64,000 bases of DNA from Bacillus thermotolerans (GCF_000812025.2 NZ_JWJE02000009.1:1-64000); one strand, 5' to 3'; shown: positions 43,173 through 53,593, counted from the first letter of the stretch. Program-made: numbers and translations. The notes: generated by a model not told the origin, from the sequence alone.

Positions 43173-44249
43173 ATGAGTAACCAAGAGTTAGATCAGTTAA
43201 GACAGCGTGTTGACGAAATCAATGGACAACTTTTAGAGCTTATTAGCGAGCGTGCTACGCTTGTACAGCAAATTGGCCAAGTAAAGGAAAAGCAAGGCGT
43301 CAACCGCTATGATCCTGTCCGCGAAAGAGATATGCTGAACAAGATCGTGGAAAGCAACGAAGGACCATTTGAAAATTCAACAATTGAGCATTTATTCAAG
43401 GAGATCTTCAAAGCTGGTCTAGAGCTGCAGAAAGATGATCATCGTAAAGCACTTCTTGTTTCTCGCAAGAAGAAGCCAGAAGATACTATAGTGGATATTC
43501 GCGGGGAGAAAGTAGGAGAGGGCACACCAACATTCGTGTTTGGGCCATGTGCGGTAGAATCTTACGAACAAGTAGCAGAAGTAGCTCAGGCTATTAAAAA
43601 TAAAGGCTTAAACTTAATTCGTGGTGGTGCTTTCAAGCCTCGTACATCACCTTACGATTTCCAAGGTCTTGGTATTGAAGGACTGGAGATCTTAAAGAGA
43701 GTAGCGGATGAATATGATCTTCGTGTCGTAAGTGAAATTGTTAACCCAGCTGATATCGAAGTTGCCTGCGACTACATTGATGTGATTCAAATCGGCGCCC
43801 GCAACATGCAAAACTTCGAATTATTAAAAGCGGCTGGAGATGTGAAGAAGCCAGTATTGTTAAAGCGCGGTTTAGCAGCAACAATTGAGGAATTCATCAA
43901 TGCTGCTGAATATATTATTTCTCGCGGCAACGATCAAATTATGCTTTGTGAACGCGGCATTCGCACATACGAGCGTGCGACGCGTAACACACTTGACATT
44001 TCAGCTGTACCAATCTTAAAACAAGAAACTCATTTGCCTGTATTCGTTGATGTTACACATTCAACAGGACGCAGAGATTTACTGATCCCTACTGCTAAAG
44101 CAGCGATTGCTATTGGAGCAGACGGTGTAATGGCAGAGGTGCATCCTGACCCAGCGGTAGCATTGTCTGATTCGGCTCAGCAAATGAATTTACAACAATT
44201 TGATGAATTTTATAAGGAAGTTGTAAAAACTATTCCTGTAAAAGCATAA
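43173..44249 (+). CDS. aroA: bifunctional chorismate mutase/DAHP synthase
   Basis: A 358-residue fusion (AroA of B. subtilis, same length; sometimes aroX or aroG). Residues 1-85 form an AroQ-type chorismate mutase ([20 protein letters not shown]...RDMLNKI). The rest is a type I-beta 3-deoxy-7-phosphoheptulonate synthase ([59 protein letters not shown]). It makes the first intermediate of aromatic amino acid synthesis. In this architecture the mutase domain senses chorismate/prephenate and feedback-inhibits the synthase. ATG follows CGGAGGGATA. Confidence 0.97.
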   Translation: MSNQELDQLRQRVDEINGQLLELISERATLVQQIGQVKEKQGVNRYDPVRERDMLNKIVESNEGPFENSTIEHLFKEIFKAGLELQKDDHRKALLVSRKKKPEDTIVDIRGEKVGEGTPTFVFGPCAVESYEQVAEVAQAIKNKGLNLIRGGAFKPRTSPYDFQGLGIEGLEILKRVADEYDLRVVSEIVNPADIEVACDYIDVIQIGARNMQNFELLKAAGDVKKPVLLKRGLAATIEEFINAAEYIISRGNDQIMLCERGIRTYERATRNTLDISAVPILKQETHLPVFVDVTHSTGRRDLLIPTAKAAIAIGADGVMAEVHPDPAVALSDSAQQMNLQQFDEFYKEVVKTIPVKA

Positions 44250-44251
44250 CT

Positions 44252-44278
44252 CCCTGTGTATTCACAGGGCTTTTTTTT
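44252..44278 (+). terminator. terminator after aroA
   Basis: CCCTGTG, TATT, CACAGGG, then C and eight T. Confidence 0.92.
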
Positions 44279-44322
44279 GTTAAGATAGAGGTACAAGTTT
44301 ATGCGAAGGAGAAGATAGAAAT

Positions 44323-45318
44323 ATGAACATTACGATTTACGATGTTGCCAGGGAGGCGGGCGTATCCATGGCGACAGTGTCTCGGGTTGTGAACGGTAAC
44401 CCGAATGTGAAGCCAGTAACAAGAAAGAAAGTCCTTGAAGTGATCGACCGCTTAGGCTACCGTCCTAATGCTGTAGCTCGCGGGCTAGCCAGCAAGAAGA
44501 CTACAACGGTCGGCGTTATTATTCCCGACATTTCGAATATCTTCTATGCCGAATTGGCACGAGGTATTGAAGACATTGCGACGATGTACAAATACAACAT
44601 CATTTTAAGTAACTCTGATCAAAATGCAGAAAAAGAAATCCACCTAATCCACACTATGCTTGGAAAACAAGTAGACGGTCTTGTCTTTATGGGAGGGCAA
44701 ATTTCGCAGGAGCACATTGAAGAGTTTGAACACTCCTCCGTCCCTGTTGTCCTGGCTAGCGCTATAGAACCGACAGGCAAAATTCCTTCGGTTAATATTG
44801 ATTACCGTCAGGCGGCTGCAGATGCCGTTGCTATGCTGACAGACGCGGGGCATACAGACATCGCTTTTGTAGCTAGCCCGCTTAAAGACACGATCAATCA
44901 ACATGTGTTAAGCGGTTATTACGAAGCATTAGAAGCTGCTGGAATCGAGAAAAAGGATGAGCTAGTAATTGAAGGGGACTATACGTACGATTCAGGCATT
45001 GAAGCATGGAGTCGGCTGCAAGAGTTATCTTCGCCTCCGACAGCTGTATTTGTTAATAATGATGAAATGGCGGTCGGCGTTATTCACGGAGCACAAGACA
45101 ACGGAGTACATATTCCGGACGAGCTGGAAGTCATCAGCTTTGACAGCTCCAGGCTGGCATTGATGGTGCGTCCTCAATTGACGTCAGTCGTACAGCCCCT
45201 TTATGACATTGGTGCTGTAGCTATGCGACTTTTGACAAAGTATATGAATAAAGAGAAAGTAGAGACACCAATTGTTGTGCTGCCGCATCACATTGAAAAA
45301 AGAGGCTCCACAAAATAA
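44323..45318 (+). CDS. ccpA: catabolite control protein A
   Basis: A 331-residue LacI/GalR regulator. The helix-turn-helix and hinge are at the N-terminus ([20 protein letters not shown] and [20 protein letters not shown]), followed by the periplasmic-binding-like core. The signature matches CcpA of Bacillus, which with phosphorylated HPr-Ser46 binds cre sites to repress or activate carbon genes. It lies next to acuCBA-acsA, which is the conserved order. The cre in acsA (48475-48488) is a likely local target. An IS-derived element interrupts the terminator just downstream. Confidence 0.96.
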   Translation: MNITIYDVAREAGVSMATVSRVVNGNPNVKPVTRKKVLEVIDRLGYRPNAVARGLASKKTTTVGVIIPDISNIFYAELARGIEDIATMYKYNIILSNSDQNAEKEIHLIHTMLGKQVDGLVFMGGQISQEHIEEFEHSSVPVVLASAIEPTGKIPSVNIDYRQAAADAVAMLTDAGHTDIAFVASPLKDTINQHVLSGYYEALEAAGIEKKDELVIEGDYTYDSGIEAWSRLQELSSPPTAVFVNNDEMAVGVIHGAQDNGVHIPDELEVISFDSSRLALMVRPQLTSVVQPLYDIGAVAMRLLTKYMNKEKVETPIVVLPHHIEKRGSTK

Positions 45319-45330
45319 TGATTCAAAAGA

Positions 45331-45352
45331 GGAGAGAGAGGTTTCTCACTCC
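45331..45352. terminator. left copy of the duplicated ccpA/acuC terminator hairpin
   Basis: GGAGAGAGA, GGTT, TCTCACTCC with one mismatch. It directly abuts the element end TTCAG and lacks a T run. Confidence 0.7.
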
Positions 45353-45778
45353 TTCAGACTGTAGACAAACTCGATGGAAATCGAGCGTCTGCAGTCTTTT
45401 TATTTTGCCTGTAAGTGTGTTGATTTCCACTCCAGACGCTTCGCTTTCCGCGGGGCGGGCGGTGGCCTTCTCAAGTTGCGCTTTGCGGGGTCTCACCTGT
45501 CCCGCTGATCCCGCAGGAGTCTGCGCGTCTTCCGTTCCAATCAATAAGGGTAATCAAGTTCACTAAGGGGACTTGAAAAATTGTCCATGCAGGCGATGAT
45601 TACTTTTGCTAGCATGAATCTTAAGAAAGTGGCCAACTGGACTTGGCAAGGTCCAGAAATGGTCTAAATGATGGCCTTGGAGAGGTCCAGTCTTTTCTAT
45701 AAATAGGGTCAACGCTAGTAAAAAGCTGAAAAAGGTCCGGAATGAGACCATTCCGGACCCTTTTGTCGACAAACTGAA
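45353..45778. mobile_element. 426-bp non-autonomous element with IS1182-like transposase tail (copy 2)
   Basis: This is an inverted copy of the element at 26030-26456, about 95% identical by eye. It has the same imperfect terminal repeats (TTCAGACTGTAGACAAA and, inverted, TTCAGTTTGTCGACAAA). The plus strand at 45587-45667 encodes MQAMITFASMNLKKVANWTW, QGPEMV and a stop. The frame upstream reads SLRGLEKLS before it decays. An internal hairpin GGTCCGGAATG/CATTCCGGACC near 45734-45760 is perfect here and retained with G-U pairs in copy 1. It has no complete gene. Confidence 0.8.
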
Positions 45779-45806
45779 GGAGTGAGAGGTTTCTCACTCC
45801 TTTTTG
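45779..45806. terminator. right copy of the duplicated ccpA/acuC terminator hairpin
   Basis: GGAGTGAGA, GGTT, TCTCACTCC, then TTTTTG. It is a perfect 9-bp stem and presumably the intact original. Confidence 0.82.
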
Positions 45807-45820
45807 TTATAAAGAATAAT

Positions 45821-46981
45821 TTACTTTTTTTGCTGGCGAAGCGGATAGAGAAGCTTGTCCAGCGTTAGACGGTTCTTTTCCTCGATCTCTGCCTTCCGGG
45901 GAATAGCATCATAATCTTCCTCAGCGTCATGCCAGTTGACTGGAAGCTGTACCGGAGATTTCGGTTGCCAGCGTTTGAGCCACTGTTCCGGCAGAGACCC
46001 CTTCACATCTGACTGCTCAGTCATAGCCAGCCAAACATAGGACCAGGCTCGCGGTACGACCCGCCATATATCGTAGCCTCCTCCGCCAACTGCAATCCAG
46101 CGGCCGTCACAATACTTGTGGGCGATTTCATGAGCAACTTGAGGAATCCGTTCATAAATACGAGTAGTGGCCGACAAATGGGTCAATGGATCATGGAAGT
46201 GAGAATCGGCTCCATTTTGCGTTAAAATGACGTCCGGTTTAAAGAAATCAGCTATTTCCCATACAGCTGTTTCATAGGACTCAAGCCAGGAGTCATCTTC
46301 TGTAAACGCCTCCAAAGGAAGGTTGAAAGAAGTTCCATACCCTTTTCCTTGCCCGCGTTCATTTACATTTCCAGTACCAGGGAAAAGATAGCGCCCAGTT
46401 TCGTGGATGGAGAACGTGCAGACATCGGGGTCATCATAGAAGGTCCATTGAACGCCATCCCCATGGTGAGCATCTGTATCGATGTATAGTACTCTAGCAT
46501 TATACTTTTCTTGCAAATACTTAATGGCTACGGAGCTGTCGTTATAAATACAAAAACCAGATGCTTTCCCGCGGAAGCCGTGGTGCAATCCGCCGCCTAA
46601 ATGGAGAGCGTGGTCTGCTTTCTCCTGCATGACCCAATCGACAGCGGTGAGCGTGCCGCCTACGAGGAGTGAACTGGCTTCATGCATATTTTCGAAAATA
46701 GGTGTATCCTCTGTACCCAGTCCATACCCTTCCGCGATATCTGCGTTTAATTCGCCTTTGCCAGCTTTTTCGACAGCCTCCACATACGAAACATCATGAG
46801 CTAGCTGAAGCTCTTCTTTAGAGGCGAGACGGGGCGAAGCGATGTCTGAATCGCGAAGCTTGCCAATGGTCTTTAAAAGGTCGATGGTTAAGGTGAGCCG
46901 AAACTGATTGAACGGGTGATGTTCTGAAAAACGATAGGAAAGCAGTTGATCCGAATGAACAAACACTGCTTCCTTCTTCAT
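45821..46981 (-). CDS. acuC: AcuC, deacetylase of acetyl-CoA synthetase
   Basis: A 386-residue class I histone-deacetylase-fold enzyme. Zinc and charge-relay residues are in HHGFRGKASGFCIYNDSSVAI, YIDTDAHHGDGVQWTFYDDP and VGGGGYDIWRVVPRAW. AcuC removes acetyl groups from the active-site lysine of AcsA, restoring activity. The ATG at 46981 follows GGGGATGG and overlaps the acuB stop as ATGA, so acuA-acuB-acuC form a tight operon divergent from acsA. A ten-residue upstream extension is not used. Confidence 0.94.
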   Translation of the reverse strand: MKKEAVFVHSDQLLSYRFSEHHPFNQFRLTLTIDLLKTIGKLRDSDIASPRLASKEELQLAHDVSYVEAVEKAGKGELNADIAEGYGLGTEDTPIFENMHEASSLLVGGTLTAVDWVMQEKADHALHLGGGLHHGFRGKASGFCIYNDSSVAIKYLQEKYNARVLYIDTDAHHGDGVQWTFYDDPDVCTFSIHETGRYLFPGTGNVNERGQGKGYGTSFNLPLEAFTEDDSWLESYETAVWEIADFFKPDVILTQNGADSHFHDPLTHLSATTRIYERIPQVAHEIAHKYCDGRWIAVGGGGYDIWRVVPRAWSYVWLAMTEQSDVKGSLPEQWLKRWQPKSPVQLPVNWHDAEEDYDAIPRKAEIEEKNRLTLDKLLYPLRQQKK

Positions 46982-47625
46982 GTGTCCATCCCCGGCATAT
47001 TTGGCCACCGAACATTGTACCCGTCTTTTTTTAAGTCATCAATCACACCAGTAGGGTTCATCGTACGTATACGGAAAACAACGATTCTTGAGTCTTCCTT
47101 CTTTTTATCAGGATATACGAGCACGCTTTGAATTTGCACCCGGCGCTTATTTAACACCTCAATCGCCTCGAATAACTGGCCTTGCTTGTGAGGCATTTGT
47201 ATTTCAATGCGCGAGCCGGGCTGGTTGACACCTGTCAGTTCCACGAAGGTGCGGAGCACATCAGATTCAGTGACAATGCCAATGACTTCACCGCCCTGGA
47301 CGATTGGCATGCAGCCGATTTTATATTCATAGAAGGTTGCTGCAATATCTTCCACAAAGTCAAGCGGATGCCCAGTGAATACATCCTTCTGCATAATGAC
47401 CGAGAGCGGTTTATTTAATTCTTCATCGCTTAGATCTTTCTTTAAAATAGACGGCGTAGAATCTTTTACATCACGATCAGTGACAATGCCGACAAGCTCC
47501 CCTTTATCGTCAACAATCGGCACGTGACGAATTTTTTTATCCCTAAATAATTGAAGAGCTGTGCCGATTTTGTCTTCTGGAGAAAGCAGATGCAGATCTC
47601 GCTGCATAATTTCTTCTACTATCAC
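46978..47625 (-). CDS. acuB: AcuB, CBS-ACT domain protein
   Basis: A 215-residue protein with two CBS domains (DKIGTALQLFRDKKIRHVPI..., then GHPLDFVEDIAATFYEYKIGCMPIV...) and a C-terminal ACT domain (SRIEIQMPHKQGQLFEAIEVL). CBS pairs bind adenine nucleotides, so AcuB may sense AMP/ATP or SAM for the acu system; its exact role is not established. The start codon is GTG after AGGGGG. It overlaps acuC by four bases and lies 18 bases after acuA. Confidence 0.93.
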   Translation of the reverse strand: MIVEEIMQRDLHLLSPEDKIGTALQLFRDKKIRHVPIVDDKGELVGIVTDRDVKDSTPSILKKDLSDEELNKPLSVIMQKDVFTGHPLDFVEDIAATFYEYKIGCMPIVQGGEVIGIVTESDVLRTFVELTGVNQPGSRIEIQMPHKQGQLFEAIEVLNKRRVQIQSVLVYPDKKKEDSRIVVFRIRTMNPTGVIDDLKKDGYNVRWPNMPGMDT

Positions 47626-47643
47626 TTACTTTTCCCCCTTTAT

Positions 47644-48276
47644 TTAATACATGAAGCGGTGGACGAATCGGATTTGGTCAAACTTTTGAATGGTTTCTTC
47701 ATCTATATTCTTCCCGATACGCACCATCAGGCAATTAGCCGGATGAGAGCTGATCTCAGGATCATCTGTCGCAAACCACGTGAGCCCTCCGGCATTCATC
47801 ATCCGTTCCATCATTTTTCTATATTCCCAGACGTTCAGTCCTGTCCCCTTCAAGTCCCAATGCCAGTAATATTCTGTTGTGATAATAATATAGTTTTCCA
47901 TGAACTTATCACGCATAGACAGTTGAAGCATATTTTTGCCTACCCGCATCCCTCGATAGGCAGGAGCTACTTCTACAGCTCCGAGTTCGAGCAATTCCTC
48001 GAGATTGGCTTCAGACCATCTTTCTAAAGGGTCAGGATACAAAAAAGTAACATAACCGATGATCTCTTCACCGTTGCGGGCAATAATAATACGTCCTTCG
48101 GGAAGGCCTGCAATCTCGATTAATGCTTTATGCTGCTGGTCAGGTATACGAAAGGCTGAAAGTCCTTCGTGGAATGTAAGGCGGGACAAGGTTTCTGAGG
48201 AAACAGGGCCTTCGATGACAAGTGTCCCTTCAGGCGACTCAATTTCTTGCGAATGATATTCTTTTTTATGTTCCAT
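47644..48276 (-). CDS. acuA: AcuA, GNAT protein acetyltransferase
   Basis: A 210-residue GNAT acetyltransferase. The acetyl-CoA loop is visible in VEVAPAYRGMRVGKNMLQLSM. AcuA acetylates and so inactivates AcsA at its catalytic lysine, opposing AcuC. It is the first gene of acuABC, transcribed divergently from acsA across a 191-base region that holds both promoters; a TATAAT on the minus strand lies at about 48312-48307. Confidence 0.94.
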   Translation of the reverse strand: MEHKKEYHSQEIESPEGTLVIEGPVSSETLSRLTFHEGLSAFRIPDQQHKALIEIAGLPEGRIIIARNGEEIIGYVTFLYPDPLERWSEANLEELLELGAVEVAPAYRGMRVGKNMLQLSMRDKFMENYIIITTEYYWHWDLKGTGLNVWEYRKMMERMMNAGGLTWFATDDPEISSHPANCLMVRIGKNIDEETIQKFDQIRFVHRFMY

Positions 48277-48467
48277 TCACTCACCACCTTCATCGTTCAA
48301 TAGTTGTATTATACCTGAATTTTCGATGCTTAAAGATGTTTAACTTAATTTTCCGAAATTATTTATAATTTCTTGCTAAAACATCGAACATATTGTTTCA
48401 AAATTGCGAAAAGTGGTGTTATCATATAATTATAGTTGTATCTTACATAAGAAGGGGGAACGGTCAT

Positions 48468-50189
48468 ATGAAATTGGAAACGTTATCAGTACAAAAAGGG
48501 GATCATAACTTAAAAAGTTATGAAGAGGTGTATGAGTCGTTCGATTGGAAAGATGCCGAAAAGAACTTCACATGGTCTGAAACTGGCAAAGTAAATATTG
48601 CTTACGAAACCATTGACCGCCATGCAGAGTCTCCGGAGCGCATGGATAAAGTAGCGCTTTATTACAGAGACGCTGGGCGGAATGAGCAATACACTTTTGC
48701 AGATATGAAAGAAAAGACAAACCAGGCAGCTAATGTAATCAAGCAATCTGGAAATATAGAAAAAGGTGATCGTGTATTTATCTTTATGCCGCGTTCACCA
48801 GAGTTATATTTTGCTGTATTAGGAGCAATTAAAGTCGGTGCTATTGTTGGTCCGCTTTTTGAAGCCTTTATGGAGGGTGCAGTCCGTGACCGCTTGGAAG
48901 ACAGCAGCGCTAAGGCAATCATTACAACGCCAGAGCTGCTTCCGCGCGTGCCGGTTGATGAGCTTCCTGACTTACAAAAGGTATTTATTGTAGGCGGCGA
49001 AGCTCCAGCTGGGGATAAGTATATTGACTTCAATAAGGAAATGCAGAATGCTTCTGCCTCCTTTGACATCGAATGGGTAGATCTTGACGACGGAATGATT
49101 CTTCATTACACTTCCGGTTCAACAGGCAGACCGAAAGGAGTACTTCATGTCCATCGCGCGATGATCCAGCAGTATCAAACCGCTAAATGGGTGCTTGACC
49201 TGCAGGAGGACGATGTGTACTGGTGCACAGCCGATCCAGGCTGGGTAACGGGAACATCCTACGGTATTTTCGGCCCTTGGCTGACAGGAACTACGAACGT
49301 AATCGTCGGCGGCCGCTTCAAGCCGGAAAGCTGGTATCAAACACTTGAAGATTACAAAGTAACTGTATGGTACAGTGCACCAACGGCCTTCCGTATGTTA
49401 ATGGGAGCCGGAGATGAAGCTGTAAAGCAATTTGATTTAAGCTCATTAAGACATATTCTAAGCGTTGGTGAACCGCTCAACCCTGAAGTAATCCGATGGG
49501 GAATGAAAGTCTTCAACCTGCGCATTCATGATACATGGTGGATGACAGAAACAGGTGCTCATATTATTTGTAACTATCCATCGATGGAAATCCGCCCGGG
49601 TTCAATGGGCAAGCCGGTTCCAGGTGTGAAGGCAGCGATCGTAGATGACCAAGGCAACGAGCTTCCTCCTAACCGTATGGGCAACCTCGCTATTCAGAAA
49701 GGCTGGCCATCCATGATGACCACTATCTGGAACAACCCAGAGAAGTATGAATCCTATTTCATGCCAGGCGGCTGGTATGTATCCGGTGACTCTGCTTATA
49801 TGGATGAGGATGGCTACTTCTGGTTCCAAGGCCGTGTAGATGATGTCATCATGACAGCCGGAGAACGTGTTGGACCGTTTGAGGTGGAGAGCAAACTTGT
49901 GGAACATCCAGCGGTGGCAGAAGCCGGGGTAATCGGCAAGCCTGACCCAGTACGCGGTGAAATTATTAAAGCTTTCGTTGCTCTTCGTGAGGGACACGAA
50001 GCAACAGATGAGCTGAAAGAAGAGATCCGCCAGTTTGTAAAAACGGGACTTGCCGCTCACGCAGCACCAAGAGAGATTGAATTCCGTGATAAACTGCCGA
50101 AAACGCGAAGCGGTAAAATTATGCGCCGCGTATTAAAAGCTTGGGAGTTAGATCTTCCAACAGGTGACTTATCTACAATGGAAGATTAA
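48468..50189 (+). CDS. acsA: acetyl-CoA synthetase
   Basis: A 573-residue AMP-forming acetyl-CoA synthetase (acetate + ATP + CoA to acetyl-CoA + AMP + PPi), needed for growth on acetate and acetoin breakdown. The nucleotide motif is HYTSGSTGRPKGVLH near residue 213, and the C-terminal hinge PKTRSGKIMRR holds the lysine (near 549) that AcuA acetylates. The start at 48468 follows AAGGGGGAACGG; the open frame upstream is not coding. A cre site spans codons 3-7, fitting CcpA repression by transcriptional roadblock. Confidence 0.96.
   Translation: MKLETLSVQKGDHNLKSYEEVYESFDWKDAEKNFTWSETGKVNIAYETIDRHAESPERMDKVALYYRDAGRNEQYTFADMKEKTNQAANVIKQSGNIEKGDRVFIFMPRSPELYFAVLGAIKVGAIVGPLFEAFMEGAVRDRLEDSSAKAIITTPELLPRVPVDELPDLQKVFIVGGEAPAGDKYIDFNKEMQNASASFDIEWVDLDDGMILHYTSGSTGRPKGVLHVHRAMIQQYQTAKWVLDLQEDDVYWCTADPGWVTGTSYGIFGPWLTGTTNVIVGGRFKPESWYQTLEDYKVTVWYSAPTAFRMLMGAGDEAVKQFDLSSLRHILSVGEPLNPEVIRWGMKVFNLRIHDTWWMTETGAHIICNYPSMEIRPGSMGKPVPGVKAAIVDDQGNELPPNRMGNLAIQKGWPSMMTTIWNNPEKYESYFMPGGWYVSGDSAYMDEDGYFWFQGRVDDVIMTAGERVGPFEVESKLVEHPAVAEAGVIGKPDPVRGEIIKAFVALREGHEATDELKEEIRQFVKTGLAAHAAPREIEFRDKLPKTRSGKIMRRVLKAWELDLPTGDLSTMED
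48475..48488 (+). promoter_or_regulatory. cre site inside the start of acsA
   Basis: TGGAAACGTTATCA fits the cre pattern TGNAANCGNTNNCA at every defined position. It lies downstream of the promoter and within the first codons, the position where CcpA blocks acsA elongation in B. subtilis. Confidence 0.75.
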
Positions 50190-50202
50190 TTTATTATCCA
50201 AC

Positions 50203-50240
50203 AAGCCAGCTCTTTCTCAAGGGCTGGCTTATTTCATTTT
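50203..50240 (+). terminator. terminator after acsA
   Basis: AAGCCAGC (50203-50210) and GCTGGCTT (50223-50230), followed by ATTTCATTTT. Confidence 0.8.
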
Positions 50241-50249
50241 AAAATTCGT

Positions 50250-50278
50250 TTGACATTTGTTTAGTCCTTTGATTAAAT
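50250..50278 (+). promoter_or_regulatory. sigma-A promoter of the tyrS leader
   Basis: TTGACA, 17 bases, TTAAAT. It precedes the T-box leader. Confidence 0.7.
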
Positions 50279-50299
50279 ATGACGTATACATGTACATAG

Positions 50300-50528
50300 T
50301 TAGCGTTGAAAGGATTCAGTAGTTCACTATCCCTGTTTATTAGAGAGCCGGTGGTTGGTGGAAATCGGCACAAATAGCTGAACGAATTACCTCCTGGAGC
50401 TTTTGCTGTGAACGGATAAGTAGCAGCAAACGGACAAACCGTTATCGAACAAAGTGGAGAACCGTGATTCTCAAGCTTGGGTGGTACCGCGCAATCAGCG
50501 TCCCTGCATCAGCAGGGGCGCTTTTTTT
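50300..50528 (+). ncRNA. T-box leader of tyrS
   Basis: The conserved T-box TTGGGTGGTACCGCG ends at 50491 and is followed by a terminator. The Stem I region carries AGAGAGCCGGTGGTTGG, and a TAC triplet at 50388-50390 in GAATTACCTCC is a good tyrosine specifier. Uncharged tRNA-Tyr would favour the antiterminator and tyrS expression. The 5' boundary is approximate. Confidence 0.93.
50498..50528 (+). terminator. T-box-controlled terminator of tyrS
   Basis: GCGTCCCTGC and GCAGGGGCGC form a strong stem, followed by seven T. Confidence 0.92.
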
Positions 50529-50546
50529 GTTTGCTTGTTATATTGA

Positions 50547-51830
<1,284 letters not shown>

Positions 51831-51841
51831 TGTGATGTATG

Positions 51842-51869
51842 AAAAAGCTGGCTTTAAGCCAGCTTTTTA
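51842..51869 (+). terminator. terminator after tyrS
   Basis: AAAAAGCTGGCTT and AAGCCAGCTTTTT form a near-perfect palindrome. Confidence 0.92.
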
Positions 51870-52005
51870 TTATTGCTCTGCAATGAGTTTAATGATGACG
51901 GCTACAAGTGAATAGATACAAGAAAAAAGAGGGGATAGAATTTTCTTTTTTTTAGCTATTGGTTATATGTTACAATTATTGAAAAGTAAAGGAAGGCGTG
52001 AAGAC

Positions 52006-52347
52006 ATGGTTACAGAAGAGCTGATTAATCGATTTAAAGGGCTCACATCCGAAGAATTCCTTTCGAAATATAAAGCTAATACAGTCTCTGCAAGGGACTT
52101 GGAGGTTATTGAAGAGTTAAAGGCTGCGGGCTTTAACGACGGCGTGGTCAATGTATTATTAGAGTTTGTTCTGCTGTCCAGCGGGATGAAAATGAATCGT
52201 TCATTAATTAGAAGTATTGCTGAGCATTGGGCAAAGTATGAGGTAAGTACTATTGAGCAGGCAATCATTTTTGTGAGAAAAGAGCATAGGCAGTACCGGA
52301 AATGGAAGGGGAGCTTAAGCACTAGAAATATTCAGAAGTGGGCCTAG
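52006..52347 (+). CDS. solitary DnaB/DnaD-type (DnaB_2) domain protein
   Basis: A 113-residue protein that looks like the DnaB_2/DnaD helicase-loader domain on its own: LEVIEELKAAGFNDGVVNVL, then LEFVLLSSGMKMNRSLIRSI and AEHWAKYEVSTIEQA, ending in KEHRQYRKWK. In the Bacillus loaders DnaB and DnaD this domain sits C-terminal to a winged-helix region, which is missing here. ATG at 52006 follows GGAAGG; a longer frame upstream lacks a ribosome binding site. An extended -10 (TGtTACAAT) precedes it. It may help load helicase, be a decoy, or be a relic of dnaB or a phage loader. Confidence 0.72.
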   Translation: MVTEELINRFKGLTSEEFLSKYKANTVSARDLEVIEELKAAGFNDGVVNVLLEFVLLSSGMKMNRSLIRSIAEHWAKYEVSTIEQAIIFVRKEHRQYRKWKGSLSTRNIQKWA

Positions 52348-52464
52348 CATATACAGGGGGATGAAGACAGTAAAAGGTGTGTTGCTATTTATTCGTCTCA
52401 TCGAGGCCCGTAGACAAAGAAGCTGAAGGCGGCTATGGTCCCGCTCGCTATATATAAGATCATC

Positions 52465-52505
52465 AAAAGGCGTCAACTGTTAAAAAGTTGATGCTTTCTT
52501 TGTTT
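52465..52505 (+). terminator. terminator before uvsE
   Basis: AAAGGCGTCAACT pairs with AGTTGATGCTTT with one bulge, followed by CTTTG. It isolates the DnaB_2 gene from uvsE. I see no gene in 52348-52464. Confidence 0.75.
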
Positions 52506-52606
52506 TAAAAAAGCTTTCGTCGATTGCTGGGCAGTATAGAGTTATTTTATATAAAATTGTCTACTGCCATCACATTTTCTCCATACTAATAGATGAGGTG
52601 GAAAAA

Positions 52607-53566
52607 ATGACGATTGTACGACTAGGGTATGTAGCGATGAGTATGGAACTCAAAAACGCTTCTCCGTCCAAAACCATGACGTTTGCTCAATTCCAGAAAA
52701 TCGGCGACCGTGAATCGGCGATTCGCAAACTAGAACGGATTGCACTGGCTAATTTAGAAAATACACACAGGCTGCTTAAGCATAATGCCTTTAGTGATAT
52801 TTACTTTTACCGTTTAACCTCCCGGCTGATTCCGCTCGCCAACCATGCCGACCTTCCAGATTGGGACTATATAAAGCCGCTAAAGGGGAAGCTGCACGAA
52901 ATAGGAGAATTTGTAAAAAAACACAACATGAGAATTGATTTTCATCCAGACCACTTTGTTGTGCTGAACTCCTCAAAAATAGAAGTATTCAAAAACTCAT
53001 TAAAAACCTTGAAGATGCATTACCTATTGTTAAGGGGGATGAAAGTAGACCCAATTCACCGCTGTGTGCTCCATGTCGGCGGTAACTATAAGGAAACTGA
53101 TCAGTCGCGCTTTGTAGATAATTGGATGAGTGTCCCGAAAGCTATCCAAAAAATGATCATGCTTGAAAATGATGATACTTCCTTCACACTCGATGATACT
53201 CTTTATTTATGTGAAAAATTAGGAATCCCACTTGTATTTGATTATCATCATCATCTTGCCCACCATGAGAATGAAAAGTGGGAAGAAAATTGGGATCGTG
53301 TTGTGGCAACTTGGAAGGATTCATCTCTTCCAATTAAAATGCATATCTCAAGTCCAAAAAGTGAATCTGCATTCCGGCATCATTCAGATTATGTGGACAT
53401 TGATATGTTTTTTAGATTTCTAAGAGAAATTAAAGGAACAGTTCCGCAAATTGATTGTATGATTGAGGCGAAAAAGAAGGATGAAGCTCTATTTACCTTA
53501 ATTCAAGAGGTTAAAAAAAGAAAAGATGTTGAAATGATGGGTGGATCTTCTTTCTATTTAAAGTAG
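52607..53566 (+). CDS. uvsE: UV damage endonuclease UvsE
   Basis: A 319-residue UVDE/UvsE family TIM-barrel endonuclease that nicks DNA 5' of UV photoproducts and some abasic sites, an alternative to UvrABC. Key metal-ligand segments are visible: RIDFHPDHFVVL, VLHVGGNYKETD, IMLENDDTSFTL, LVFDYHHHLAHHE, MHISSPKSE and CMIEAKKKDEAL. The ATG at 52607 follows GAGGTGG. In spore formers it aids survival of UV damage. It is monocistronic and converges with rpsD. Confidence 0.92.
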   Translation: MTIVRLGYVAMSMELKNASPSKTMTFAQFQKIGDRESAIRKLERIALANLENTHRLLKHNAFSDIYFYRLTSRLIPLANHADLPDWDYIKPLKGKLHEIGEFVKKHNMRIDFHPDHFVVLNSSKIEVFKNSLKTLKMHYLLLRGMKVDPIHRCVLHVGGNYKETDQSRFVDNWMSVPKAIQKMIMLENDDTSFTLDDTLYLCEKLGIPLVFDYHHHLAHHENEKWEENWDRVVATWKDSSLPIKMHISSPKSESAFRHHSDYVDIDMFFRFLREIKGTVPQIDCMIEAKKKDEALFTLIQEVKKRKDVEMMGGSSFYLK

Positions 53567-53593
53567 TGTAAGGAAAGTGATAATAGAGAAAAC

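Noticed and set aside
45353-45778. The element as a full insertion sequence
   Set aside because: No catalytic transposase region is present; only the last 26 or so codons survive, so it can at most be mobilised by another element.
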